A DNA stretch of 64,000 nucleotides. Source: Anaeramoeba flamelloides. Its lineage: Eukaryota; Metamonada; Anaeramoebidae. Position numbers and translations under genes: made by a program. How positions within the stretch are numbered: the first letter of the stretch is position 1; the number at the start of each line of letters is the position of its first letter. This document shows, in pieces, positions 21,741-33,874 of the stretch. Under the pieces are notes generated by a model. The model worked only from the letters and a program-made list of their open reading frames with translations. It was not told the origin of the DNA and made no database searches. The stretch is from contig JANTQA010000012.1 of assembly GCA_027625915.1 (NCBI GenBank), forward strand, positions 3,804,501-3,868,500, written 5' to 3'.

Positions 21741-24668
21741 AAGTTCCTTAATTAACAATAAACTTTTTTTCTGTCAAAGGTGCAAAATTTTTTTCAAATA
21801 TCAATTACTTTTGATAATTAACCTTTGAAAAACAAATAAGAAATAAGTATAATAATACACATCAAAGAAGTGTTGATAATATGTCTGAAATAAATCTAAT
21901 AAATCAATAGATTTTCTTAAAAATTGAAAAAAAAAAAACTTCTGATAGTTCTCCATTGAGAAAAACAACAATGTTCGGTTTGATCTTCTACTGGTATTTG
22001 AATAATAAATCTGAAAGATTTTTCTCTTCATTTTCCATACTTATTCTTTTTTTAGAAATAGAGTCTTGAAAGAATTAGGATGTAATTGGTGGCCTCTATT
22101 TGAAAAAGGAAATGAAAATAAAGTGAAAATTTTTTACATTTATTAAACAAATATCAAGATCGAAGATCCAAATAAAATCTCAATAGAATCCAATACTTTT
22201 TTTCTCTACAATTGTTTTTTACTTCTTCTAATAACATTAGAACAACACATTTTTTACCTCAGTACTATCGATCTTGCAATAAAAAAAATTTACAAAGGAA
22301 TTAATTGTCAAAAAAAAAATCGAAAAAAAATAAAAAATGTGAAAAAATGATTTCGGTTTTTAAATTTACAAAATAAATTTTTTTTCCAAGAATATCCATT
22401 CAAACCATTATAATATATGTAATTCACCAAGTACATTTATCCCTATTTAGCTGAAAAATAGTTGAGTATTCTTCAATATTAATAATCTTTTGAATTCTGG
22501 AAAAGCTAACGACATAATTTTTTTTTTAATTCTTGTTTTTATTTTGAAAATTGATCGCTTTTCTAATCAAAACAATTATTAAAAGAAACTCAAACAATTT
22601 TTTTCCTGAATTTAAAAGAATGGAGTAAAAAAAAATATTTTGTACAATTCTGTTAAATTCTGGGATATCGAAGTGCTTTTCGAACTTGAACTATTTGTTA
22701 ATTCTTTAAGGGACTTGTCTCTGTTAAATTTTTTTAGGTAAATTTAATAGAGATTTAGAAATTTTTTTGCCAATTACTTAGATTTGAAATCAAAGTGAAA
22801 AAATTCTTTGTATAGTAATGAAATCTCGATAAATGACATTCATTAAATTTAGTTATTGTTTTTATAGAAATAAAAAATTTTACATTTTTTTCACTTTTTT
22901 GAAAGTTGCTTTTTTTCAACTTTTCACAAAAATACAAAAAATAAAAAAAAATAAGAACAAGAAAGCAAAAACCTTGTTGTGTTTGTAGAAGACCTACAAA
23001 AAATACTTTGAAAAATAAACCTGAAAAGGTTTTTTTGGATCTGCATGAAAAAACAGTTTGATTCAAAAAAAAAATGTAATATATGCTTTACTCACAATAA
23101 TAGATTTTCTTTCCCTATATTGTACCATTCTTTTTCTCGATGAATCTACTTTTTGAGTTTACACTCTTTGGTTTTTGTCAAATTTGAGGTTTTTTTAAGT
23201 TGTCCCCAAATTATCTTTCGAAAAGTTTTTGTCAGAGTCAAAAAAAATCAAAGAAAAGAATAAGAACTATTTTTTAAAAAAGTAATTATTGATAAAACAA
23301 ATTGAGTTCTTTATAGAGTCAATTTGGATGAACAGAAGTGATAGAGATATTATTCACTCGTTTTAAATTATTTTTTCATATTTCAAAATGAGAATAAATA
23401 TTATTTTTGAGAAAATAATTAAATCGAAAATTAATCAAAAAATTCTCATCTGTCAAAGAAATTTTTTTTAAAATAAATTTTATAAAAGTCACTTTTTTTG
23501 ACAGAATTGTAAAATTTAAAAAAAACAAGAACCGATAGTTCTAACATTGAAAAAACCTGTCTATTTTCAATTTTTTACATATTTCAAGATAAGTATTCCT
23601 TATTTGGTTATTGGTCAAAAAAAAAATTAATAGAGACTAGTACCTTAATTCAAAAAGTACCTAGTACAATTTCTATTTTTTTTTTTTTCAATTTTTTCAT
23701 TTTTTATAATTATTTTGAAATTTTTGTTTACTAAAAGAAATATATTTGACTAATCATCAAAACAAGGCTTTTTATTTTTTTTATATAATTTAGATTTTCT
23801 TTTAACTATTTTTTTCAACAAATTCAATTTTATCTTTTGTTTTTTAATAAGGCGCTGAGAGAGGGTGAGTTGATTAATAATTATTTTTTATTGTTTATTT
23901 ATCCATGTGCCACTGCATTTAAAATATTTTTTTAAAGGGTCAACTATATGAAGTTCATATTGTGAATGATCTAAACTAAAATTCAAAATTTTCCACACAG
24001 CTAAAACGTTTCAAACAATCACAATAATACATTTTCATTGAAATTGGAGATAATTTTGATTTTTTAAAATATGGAAATCATTTTTTCATCTTTTAGTTTT
24101 TGTTTTCCTTTTCATTTCATTGTTTGAATTACGTAATTTGTTTCGTTGGATCAAATTTTTTTTCAACCATTGATATTATAGTTAAAGTTGAGTTGTACCA
24201 AATAGAAGAACCCAAATAAAATTAGTTGGTAGTATCTAACCTTTGATCGATCAATATTCCTAATAGAATTTCAACAAATTTACTAATGCATTTTTTTGTT
24301 TTGCTCTCTCCAAAATTTTTAACACACCCATGATTTATTTGTATTGATAATTATTTATTTATTGTTTTGTGAGTAGAGTAATTTATAAAAAAGTGTTAAC
24401 ATTTCAATTTGTGAATGGTTATAATTTGGTAAATCTTCTTGAATTGATTAAATAAGATTTTTTTTTCACAAATCGAATTTTGGTGTGTTAAAAATTTTGA
24501 ATTGGGGTTTATGTTAAACACTTTCAAAAAATGGATTTTTGGTCCATTTGGAAAGTTTTTTTTGTTCTGGGAGTGCTGATTAGTATTTTTGAAATTTGTT
24601 TTAATTTCCTTTTTTAAAATATAACCCACTTTGTTTATCTAGTAGAATACGAAGATTTTTGTATATTA

Positions 24669-25189
24669 CAGGTGTTCGATCCCTACCGTGAAATCGATGA
24701 TAAACAGAAAATTCATTTTCGGTATCATATTTACCTTTTTATGACAGGATTTTCTTGTTATGTGATAACCCATTGCAAACTATGAAATTTTATATTAGAA
24801 CAAAAATTTCATATCGAGAAAATATATAAATTTGAATTTTATACTACAAACCCTTCTAAATGATCAATAATTTACTAAAATTTTCAGGTATTTGGTGGAT
24901 CCATAATTTCGAAAGGCCTTAAAATCAAAAGGCTAGACCATTTCAAAAAAACCATTAAATTCTATCTCCGATCTTTGGAAGCTTTGTTTTGAATTTTTGA
25001 ATTTGTTTCGTCAAAACAGCAATATATTTTTCTCAGTCTTATTATCCAATAAGAAATTTTTTTAAAAAAACTCTGTTAAACCATAAAATATATATGATAG
25101 CGTATAACTGAAGATTTTTTTTTGTATTTAACTGAGACAAAAAGTCAATTTCTATGTCTGTCAAAGTTCATGGTTGGCATGGAACGCTG
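24669..25189. mobile_element. MITE D3 (521 bp), uninterrupted copy
   Basis: It starts CAGGTGTTCGATCCCTACCG and ends ...TGGAACGCTG, with TA on each side (24667-24668 and 25190-25191). It aligns along its length with D2 minus C1. TTAA at 25128-25131 is the unoccupied equivalent of the C1 insertion point. Its right edge abuts repeat I2. Confidence 0.88.
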
Positions 25190-25194
25190 TAAAA

Positions 25195-25400
25195 ATCAAA
25201 AAAAAATAAAACCAATAACTCAAAAAAAAGTGAGTATAAATTTTTGAAATGAGCATTACGGATTTTTTATTCCTGAACTTTTCACTCAAAAAAAGTTAAC
25301 AACAAGATTTTTTACTAATAATTCAACTCATTTTAAAAGACATTTATTAGTCTCATTTATCTTTATGATTATTTGCCTTTTCTAAGATCTTTTTTTTCAA
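25195..25400. repeat. Inverted partial copy I2
   Basis: The reverse complement matches 59840-59980 of I3, including AATGAGCATTACGGATTTTT and AACAACAAGATTTTTTA. The copy stops exactly where D3 begins, so D3 probably inserted in or beside it. A purine tract (25415-25500) follows toward the RCC1-BTB gene. Confidence 0.7.
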
Positions 25401-25793
25401 CATGATCTTATTCAAAAAAAAAAAACAAAAAAAGAAAAAGAAAAAAAAAAAAAGAAAAGGAAAAAGAAAAAGAAAAACAAAAACAAACCAAAACAAAAAT
25501 TTGAAAAAGCAAAACAAAAAGTTTATAAAATTAGAAAAAATGAATCAGATCTAAATTGAAAATTTTATTTTGATAATAATGGATAAAACTTAACAAAACC
25601 ACTTCCAATAACGTGATAAAGCGAGTCAAAATTTTTGAAAAATAGTTTATAAAAATTAATAATAATTATTTTTAAACTCTTTGCAAAAATACAAAAAAAA
25701 TTTAAAAAATCATCACGAAAACTGTTTTCTTTATGTTCTCAAATCCTTTTAATGGAACTTTATTCGAAAACTGTTTTAAAAAAAAACTTCAAA

Positions 25794-27677
25794 TTAAAGA
25801 TTAAAGGTCTTTTTAATTTTGTTTAATTGGCTTTGAAAGTGAATATGATCATTTAATTGATAAAATTCCGCAGCGTCTTCTAATTCTTCCACAACTAATT
25901 GAGGGTCATGATCAGCTGACAATTCTATGGTATTTTTATATAAAAATTCAATAAAAACCTCCAAGCTATCAATTGTTTTGCCTGAATAATCCTTTACTTT
26001 ATTATCTGATGATGAGATATTTTCAAACATTTCTCTAAACAAGCCTGATCTTGCGACGAGAATAGATTTATGAACGGGAATTTCTTCATAGCTTTCATCT
26101 TCCTCATCGTCTTCTTCTGATCCAACATCATCTTTTACTAAAATACTGAAGTCCTTGGAATCCTCATCTTTGAATAATTTTACCAAATCGTTTTGTAATG
26201 TGTTTTTGATGGGGAACTGGATATTAAAGATTGGTAAAATATCTTTCAGCTTAAAGGAAAGCGCGGTATTGTCAGAATAAACCCAATCAATCAATATCTC
26301 TATTTTGTCATATTCGACACTTGCCAATTTTTGGTTTATTTCTTCTATTGTGCATCCAAGTCTTTTTTCAACAAAATGCTTATGAACATTAAAACGCTCC
26401 ATTAATTTGGTGTTTGTAAACTTTCCAGATTTATATAATTCCAAAAAGGATTCCGAGATTTCGCTGACTTCGTTGATGAAAAACAGAGAAAAATTATATC
26501 CGCAATATATTCTTGAGGGCAAAGGCAATTCCCCAATATTTGTAATCTTTTTATAGTCGCCCATTTCATTTCTCATTTTCGGTTCAACCTCAAAGGAAGA
26601 TGTGACTTGTGATCCAAACTGGTAAAGATTGCCTTCGTCAGTTAAAACGACTGTGTAATGGTAGCCCGCGTAAATGGCGTGTGCTCTGTTGGTTTCCGAA
26701 TTAAAAAAAGAAAGTTTCTTGAATCCGTTATCGGTCCCTGTGGCACCGGAATCGCGTGGTGTTCCCGCGGAGTAAACACACCCATTTTTGAATAACACCG
26801 AAGTGTGATCATAGCTCATTGTAATGTCCTTAATTTCATCTGCGTGATCATTTAAAAATGGTGAAAAAAATGGTGTTTTTGAGTTCGATCGTTTGACGCC
26901 AAATTGCGATGAGCTGGACTGCCCAAAAAAATAATATTTGTCATCCTTCAATTTCGCAACCGCATGCCTTGCTCCAGATCCTGTATAGATCCTCTCAACA
27001 TTCTTTATATCACAAACAACTGGCGAGCTCTGATCGCTTGTTTGATCGTAAATGAGATCATACGAATTATTTAATCCCATCCCATATAAGTTCCCTTCAA
27101 TATCAGTTACAAAGCAATTGAAATATGCAGAGTATACAGCTTTACACTCAATTTTGGTGAAATATGGTACAATTTGGGGGCTCCCGTATAAGTTTTTGTT
27201 ACCTTGTCCGAGTTGTCCTTTTTTCAGTTTTTGTTTTTTCGTTTTTTTGTTTTTTTGTTTTTTTGTTTTTTTGTTTTTTTGTTTTTTTATTTTTTTGTTT
27301 GTTGCTTGTTGTTTATTAAATTGCTTTTGAAGAAAGAAAACGAGAAAACTTTTCTTTTGTAATTGAAAAAAAAATTAAATACCATAAGAATTGTCTCCAT
27401 AGGTATAAACGTTGTTGTCGCTTGACAAAAGAATAATAGTCTTCCATGCGCCACTCATCATTGTCATTGGTGGGCAATCAAATTTGACAGGCTTGGGTGC
27501 TTTTAAGTTATAAACTTCTCCTTGATGGGTAAGAACTGCAGCAACAGTTGTAGTAATTGCAACTTGTTTTACTGTTCCTTCAATACCCTTGATTTTACTT
27601 ATTTCATAAGTGTTCGACTTTTTATCGAAGAGTTTCAAACATTCACTGTTTGTACCAAAACCAAATTCTATTGACAT
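25794..27677 (-). CDS. RCC1-repeat / BTB domain protein, 2 exons
   Basis: Exon 1 is 27677-27383 and exon 2 is 27217-25794; the 165-nt intron runs GTATTT...AAAAAG. The join falls inside an RCC1 motif and restores GDNSYG-QLGQG. The product is 572 residues. RCC1-type blades occupy about 20-345, with motifs such as YTYGDNSYGQLG, LYGMGLN and YYFFGQSSSSQFG. A divergent BTB/BACK-like helical segment follows (about 350-435). A C-terminal BTB/POZ domain (about 440-565) contains the FSILV strand, an acidic insert, VHKSILVARSGLFREMF and the EDAAEFYQL helix. BTB domains dimerise or bind Cullin-3, and RCC1 propellers bind protein partners. A substrate-adaptor role is inference. Similar RCC1-BTB fusions are expanded in some amoeboid protists. 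The intron contains a GTTTTTTT microsatellite. Confidence 0.92.
27238..27300. repeat. GTTTTTTT microsatellite inside the RCC1-BTB intron
   Basis: About seven units of GTTTTTTT run in tandem, with one ATTTTTTT variant. On the coding strand this reads AAAAAAAC repeats, 20-80 nt upstream of the 3' splice site, so it replaces the usual pyrimidine tract with a purine tract. Confidence 0.85.
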
Positions 27678-28313
27678 TTTATTAAAAACAATTTAAAAAG
27701 AAAAATGAGAAAAAATAAAACTAGATGATTTTTTCTTAATTTGTAGGTCAAACAAAAGTTTAATTTTTTTTCATGTTGTGTTTGTCACCAAACAAGGTTA
27801 TAAATTTTTAATTGAAAATTGAAAAGGAAATTAGATATATGTGATCCAATTTTAACATTCCAACCAACTGAATCAGAAATTCCCTTTTAAAAAACAATCA
27901 GAACATTAACAAGATCAGGTAGCAACACAAATGGTGTTTTTATAGAGGAAGTTGGTGAAGGTAGTAAAAGATTTTAGACACCTAAAATCAAAAATAGACA
28001 AAAAAAACTCAATTTATGATATTTTACCAAATGGAAGAGAAAACAACATTTAAGTAACATAGTATTCTGTTTTGTTTGATGATTAATATTTGGTTTGAAT
28101 GTAAAAAAAAGAAAAAACTAAAAAAGTTTAATGTGTCAAAAATAAAGAAACGAGCTGAACAGGAAATTACATTGGTAAATTTGTTGAAATTTCACCCAAA
28201 TATTGATCAAACAAAAGATAAGATACCTTAGACAATTGTATGTGATTTTTCCAATTTAATTAAATACAATACTAACCCTCTATCAAACATTAAAAAAAAA
28301 TTTTGTTATTTAA
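27678..28313. other. Intergenic, upstream of RCC1-BTB gene
   Basis: This is the probable promoter side of the minus-strand RCC1-BTB gene. I see AT-rich sequence without a recognisable element or ORF. It ends at the TTAA flank of element C2. Confidence 0.4.
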
Positions 28314-29260
28314 GGGATTAGCGTCACCATAGATTTCTCTATAATCAAAGTATGTTGTAATTGGGTATAAATGATGTTAGTACACCATAGCTCAAATAGC
28401 TCTAAAAAATCTATTATAAATCTTATTGCACAATAAATTATTACATTTTTTACTTATGATCACAATTAAAAAAGTTTCATTTTGAAATAGTTTTTTTTTA
28501 ATTCCTTTTCCAAATCTAGATATTGTAAATCAAAACAAGAGTTTAACATTTTTTAGTTACTAATATTACGAACTTCCAAATGATACTACATTCAGTTCCA
28601 CTACTAAGACATAAACTTCAAAGAAATTTATGGCACATAAAAAATCTCAAATTAAGGTTCAAAATTCAGATTCTAGTCAAATAAATTGTAAAAAAAAAAA
28701 TTACAAATGTTGTACCTTAATTACAGTTTTTTATCAAGCCTTAAATTTCGTTGAAAGTTTCTACATTAAATGTTGAACTGATTGTATTTTTATAATTTTT
28801 TATTTTCAAAGATTAACTCAATAATCATCAACATAAAAGTACAAAGACTGGTATGTTTTGTTTGCCTTTGCTAAAGATACTTGTAGCATCAATCTATTTG
28901 CATGATTTGAGAAATAATTTGTCAAAAAATTTTATTGGTTAATTATTTAATTTTTTAAAAAAAATGAATTTTTTAGTAACTAATCTACATTTCGCCACAA
29001 GTTTAAGATAGATATTTTATGACTTTGTAGTCTGAATATTGATAATTCAACCTTTAAATTTATAGCGAAATGCAGATTTTATTCTGAAATTGCTGGGTTT
29101 TTTACAAATATAAGGATCATTTTTCATTGAGAAGATCAACAAATATTACTGCTTGACTTTGAGATTTTTTAGAGACATTTAAACCATATAACACGAATGT
29201 GGTTAGGTCCAATAACAACATACTTTGTTCCTAGGCTTCTCTTTGGTGGACACTAACCCC
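28314..29260. mobile_element. TTAA-flanked element C2 (947 bp), carrying B2
   Basis: It begins GGGATTAGCGTCACCATAGA and ends CACTAACCCC, with TTAA directly outside each end (28310-28313 and 29261-29264). It is very similar to C1 except for an added B element at 28593-28780. There is no ORF. Confidence 0.88.
28593..28780. mobile_element. MITE B2 inserted in C2
   Basis: It runs from CAGTTCCACTACTAAGACAT to TTGAACTG and is flanked by ATT on both sides. C1 lacks it at the same point, so the insertion and its 3-bp duplication are visible by comparison. Confidence 0.85.
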
Positions 29261-29277
29261 TTAATGGAATTTATAAC

Positions 29278-30050
29278 TTAAAGGAATCACATCTACCAAG
29301 GAGAAGCTTTAGATTAAAGTATGTTGTTATTGGACCAAAACCACATTATCAGTACACATTGTTCAAATATCTTTAAAAATTCGATTAGTCAAGAAGTAAT
29401 AATTGTTGATCCCATCAGATAAAAAACGATTCATTGTATTAGTAAAAAATCTGAATTAAACCTAAAATCTGCCTTTTGCCATAAATTTAAAGGTGAATAA
29501 TCAATTTTCAGACTACAAACTTTCAAAATATCTTTCTTATTTTTGTGTTGAAATGTAGATTAGTTGCACAAAAATCCAATTTTTTCAAAAAATTAAATAA
29601 TTAACCAAAAAATTTCTTTTGAAAAATTATTTCTCACATTTTGAAAACGTATTGATGTTACAATAAGCTTTATAAAAATGGAAACGAAACATAATCTGCC
29701 TTTGGTTTCTTATGTTAATGGTTTTTGAGTAAATCTTTGAAATTCAAAAAATTATAAAAATACAATCAGTTCAACATTTAATGTAGAAACTTTCAACGAA
29801 ATTTAAGGCTTGATAAAAAACTGTAATTAAGGTACAACATTTGTAATTTTTTTTTTACAATTTATTTGACTAGAATCTGAATTTTGAACCTTAATTTGAG
29901 ATTTTTTATGTGCCATAAATTTCATTGAAGTTTGTGCATTAGTAGTGGAACTGAATGTGGTATCATTTGGAAGTTCGTAATATTAATAACTAAATACTGT
30001 CAAACTCTTGTTTTGATTTACAATATCTAGATTTGGAAAGAGGAAATAAA
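29278..30050. mobile_element. Inverted partial copy C3, carrying B3
   Basis: It starts TTAAAGGAATCAC just after C2 and matches the reverse complement of C2, including the same B element at the same internal site. It stops near 30050 without its second terminus. Together with C2 it makes a 1.7-kb head-to-head palindrome centred near 29270. It is more diverged than C2 near the shared end. Confidence 0.85.
29767..29953. mobile_element. MITE B3 inserted in C3
   Basis: It starts CAGTTCAACATTTAATGTAG and ends GTGGAACTG, with AAT on each side. It is the mirror of B2, at the same site within the C element. Confidence 0.85.
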
Positions 30051-30879
30051 CATTTCAATTGACAACCCACTAAATTTGAAAATTTATTGATAACAGATTT
30101 CATACAGATTCACCTGAAACTCCTCAATTCTTATTTGGTAAAAATAAAAAAAAAAATCATTTTTTAGTTATATTACCATTTAAACTAGAAGATTTTTATT
30201 TTGAACCAGCCATATTCTCATAAAAATAATAATTTAATGAGCATTTAAATCAAATCATTCTATTTAAAGCAAAAAAAAAAAAAAAATTGGTATAAAGAAA
30301 AGAATCAATTCCAATGAAAAGTACACTTATATCATTTTAAAAATCGATATTCCGTTTTAAAAATGGGAAATTACATTTTTTTTATTTGAACAGATTCTGA
30401 AATATTTCAAAAAATTAATATCAAAAAAAAAAATATAAAAATGAAATTGTCACAAAAATTTGTTTTAAATATAATAAAAAAAAATTACAAATTGAAACAA
30501 AAAATGTATTATTAGGTGCATTATTCCTATTTCATTTTGTGAATGGAATAAATTTCATTTATTGCAATGCTTTTTCCAAACCCACTACATCTCCATAAAT
30601 TTCAAGATGTTTTTGTGTTATTTTATTTTCTTAAACTTGTTTTTTTGAAAATATTAACAATAGAAACAAAGTTTTAAAAAATAGTTTTTTCCTTTGTTTG
30701 TTTGAATTGGCCATATTCAAATTAAAAAAAAATTGATATTATTAAAAAAAAGTTTTCAAAAATAGATAATTTTGTCCTCTGTAGATAATATTGCTATTAG
30801 ATTATGGAGTGTATTGTAGATTAAAATTACTGCAAGAATATCAACAATACGCCATTTGTAACCTTCTCGTGAAAATGGC
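30051..30879. other. Intergenic A/T-rich
   Basis: Nothing is recognised here beyond A/T tracts. It lies between truncated C3 and truncated K2. Confidence 0.4.
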
Positions 30880-30998
30880 GGATTGAACACAATTAAAATT
30901 AAGATCAAGCTGAAGATCAATCAACTAAGAACCAAAATAGCACTTCACCACACTTGAACAAAATAATCTTTTTTTTACAGTTTCAGGGATTGTAAACC
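30880..30998. mobile_element. Truncated K2 terminus
   Basis: The segment ends TTTCAGGGATTGTAAACC directly followed by TTAA (30999-31002). It shares a GATCAATCAACTAAGAACCAA-like block with K1 at 38145-38694. The opposite terminus is absent. Confidence 0.7.
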
Positions 30999-31264
30999 TT
31001 AATAATAATGGATCGAAAAATAAAATATTAAGAAAAAAAGTTAATAATAATAATATGGTTTTTTCACCAACTAATGAGTCTCAATTTATTAATATGTTAT
31101 TAAATATTGGAATATCACAAAACAAGAATTAGTTTTATACGAAAATTTCATATCAAACAATTAAAAAAAAAATTCATCATAAAAAGATCATCAAATAACA
31201 AAATTAATAATTTTTTAAAAGTTCTGAAATGATAATTTAAAATATTAAATAACAAATATAATGT

Positions 31265-33549
31265 TTAAATAAAATAATATATTAAGGAAAAAAGAATTAA
31301 TAAGTTCCATTCCAAAGAATTGGCAGAGTCAACATCATTATCATTATCATTATCATTATCACTATCACTAACATCACAGTATTCATAAGCACCAATATCT
31401 GGAAAGCTGGAAGAAGAGCAGGGAACTTTTGATCCACTATAATCCTCTTTCAAGCCACGTTCTAATCCTTTATCGATCGCAGGTGAATTTGGTTTTAAAT
31501 AAAAGTCTTCATTGAGTAAATCGACGAATTCAGGGTTGGTATAATTACTATCACTGTCAAAATAATCTTGCCATTCCACAAAATCATACAGATCGGGTTT
31601 AATTAAAAATTGTCTTGTGTCTTCAGGATTGTTATTCCAATAGATATTATTATTAAAATCAAATTTTGAAATTTCCGTATTCATAAGCCTGATGTGTCTA
31701 TTTTGTGGTTGATCATCTAAGGATCCGAAAATATTATTATATACACCCAGATTGAAATTTCCGGCACCGACATCAAAAGTTGCCCCTCTTAGACTACCAT
31801 AAGGTAAAAATAGGTTGTTTTCAAACACAATGTTTTCAACGTTCGAATCTGTTGGTATTGTTGACATATGGTAACTGTTCCCTACAAAAATTGAATAAGC
31901 CACTCTTGCCGTGGGGATACTAACAATTATTGCACCAGCTGTGTCTTGGGTTGGTTCATCTCGGCTAAAATGCCGAAGTACCGTTACATTGTCAGCGGAA
32001 TGGCCCAAGGTTATCCCCCCCTGTGTGTTATGGTAACTTGTATTATTATATAAAATAATGTCGACACCTATTTAATAAATCATAAGGTATATTTTTGGTA
32101 AAAAATTTTGAAAATGAATTTTTTGGTTTCCAATGTCTACCATAGCAATAAAATTTATATTGTATCAATGATCATACATTATCAGAGGTATTTTTTTGTT
32201 GTAGACATGTATTTTATTTTCAATGATAGAATTCAAAAAATTCTTATTATTTTCGAACTAAATATTAACAAAATTATCTGAAAAAAAAAAATAAAGATAT
32301 CGTTTTCTATGATTTGGGCAATTAGATCTCCAGAAATAAAAAAAAAAACAAACATTATATGAAAACTAAAGTGTCTATTTTGTATATCAAAATAAATAAT
32401 TATCAAGTGTTTTTTTTTTTTTTTTTTTTTAATTTTTGGTGTTTATTAAGGAGACCCATTACCTTAATTATTATTTGGATTAATTTCTCATAAGGTTTCA
32501 GTAATTAAAGATCTTACTGAAATTTTTTTCCTGTTTAACATTTTTTCCTGCAATGGAAAGGTAAAAAAAAAAAATAAATTCAAGTTGTGTTGTTGACTTG
32601 GAAATATAAGGGCTTTAAATTCAAACTCCGATTTGTGGAAAATTATGGAACAAAAATTTCGTTCATCGTTGCATAAAAAAAAGCTTTAAAAGAAGATCAA
32701 AGTAAAATTAAAACTCTTTTAAGAAATCAAAAATAGTGATATTGTATTTTTGTTTCCGGTTTTAGAATCTGTTTATGATGATTTCTTTGAATTCGAATAA
32801 TTTTTAGATTTTCTTTTTGGACAAAGTCGAATGAAAATTTTGTTCTATTTATTATGTCATAAATAGTCTCTGAAATCGAAAGAAAACTTCAAAATTTAGT
32901 TCTTGGTAAAGAAAAAAAAGACAGAGCACAAAGATGGTCTTTTGAATGAAGGTTTCAAGAGGACAAACATCAGAAAGCTCGTTAGGTGATTCAAAAAAAA
33001 TAGTAATCGAGGTGAAAATGGAATTGAAAAAATAGGCGTACCTGTTGTAATATCGTAGCCTTGCTCTCCACAAAATTGTGCGTGGTTGTGTCTTATAATA
33101 AAATCTGAACCAGCTGGGTTACCACTTCCATCCTCATGGACTACAATACCGTCATTGGCGGTTACGTTTTCAGCTAAACAATACTCAACAATAACATGAC
33201 TGATCCTATCAGTCTCCGATCCACCAAAATAAATACCATTATTTGGGCAAACGCTTGCAACACAATTCCTGACAGTGACATAGGATCCTTGTGTGAATAC
33301 CATACAATTCTTGTATCCACGATAAACCTCAACATTTTCGACAAGCACATGATTTGCGTTGTTTGCCGAAAGAGCAGTTGCCTCGGTGTCTTTTATTATT
33401 AGATTTGAGATCACAAAATGTGATGCGCCACTTGCTAAAATGGTCACTGAGCCGCCAGTTATCGTTGCCTTCCCGTTTTTTTCAATATCCCCATAAGTTG
33501 AAATGGTCAAGGGATCTGATTCTGTTCCTCCTTTTTATTATAACCAGAG

Positions 33550-33587
<38 letters not shown>

Positions 33588-33874
33588 CTCTTTTGTATTT
33601 ATTTTCAATTTTTTTGAAAAAAAAAAATAAGAAACAAACCAACACCAATATACCATCTTTTCGTAAGGTGGGTTGTACACCCTGCTAGAATTAATATTTG
33701 ATCACTTTCAGCAAGTTCTATTTTGTCCCTTACATAGTCAAGTGTTTGGAATGGTTTTTCTAGTGATCCATCACCATTATCATCATCACCATTATCACAG
33801 TCAATATAATAGCATATCGTAGTGTTCAAAAGAAGAAACAAAACGAACAATAACACAAATTTAAAACTCTTCAT
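31265..33874 (-). CDS. Secreted right-handed beta-helix protein with GPI-type C-terminus, 3 exons
   Basis: The exons are 33874-33640, 33530-33042 and 32067-31265; the introns are 109 nt (GTTTGT...AAAAG) and 974 nt (GTACGC...AATAG). The product is 508 residues from the ATG at 33874; a GTG two codons upstream is not needed. A signal peptide (about 1-21, a Leu/Phe core ending near TTIC) is followed by the D-x-DNGDG-S-x-x-x-PFQTLDYV motif that opens many parallel beta-helix proteins. Asn- and Val-rich coils follow, then a terminal SFPDIGAYEY motif. The tail has an Asp-Asn repeat, a small-residue patch (DSANS) and a final hydrophobic stretch of about 15 residues, which looks like a GPI-attachment signal. 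The fold is shared by polysaccharide-active enzymes and adhesins; no catalytic set is assigned. The family is mostly bacterial, so past transfer followed by intron gain is inferred. Confidence 0.88.
31330..31375. repeat. Coding TCATTA microsatellite
   Basis: TCATTA hexamers and TCACTA variants repeat in tandem within the beta-helix gene. On the coding strand they encode the Asp-Asn repeat just before the GPI-type tail, a length-variable spacer by appearance. Confidence 0.85.
32068..33041 (-). other. 974-nt intron 2 of the beta-helix gene
   Basis: The donor is ACAG|GTACGC and the acceptor AAATAG|GTGTCG; joining gives DITTG-VDIILYNN in frame. It is four or more times the usual length here. It holds T-runs (for example 32409-32430) and no ORF or known repeat. 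Confidence 0.85.

Larger units (their letters stand above)
20072..24668. other. Gene-free region downstream of Ran
   Basis: No gene was recognised. From about 20150 to 20650 the plus strand is rich in A and C and poor in G. A direct repeat of about 120 bp follows (20550-20680 and 20950-21080). Module G1 lies at about 21430-21740. The remainder is A/T-rich with short spurious frames. Confidence 0.5.

Noticed and set aside
24669-24690. GTTCGATCCC resembling a tRNA B box
   Set aside because: It is the terminus of MITE D3; D1 and D2 have the same end with other bases there.
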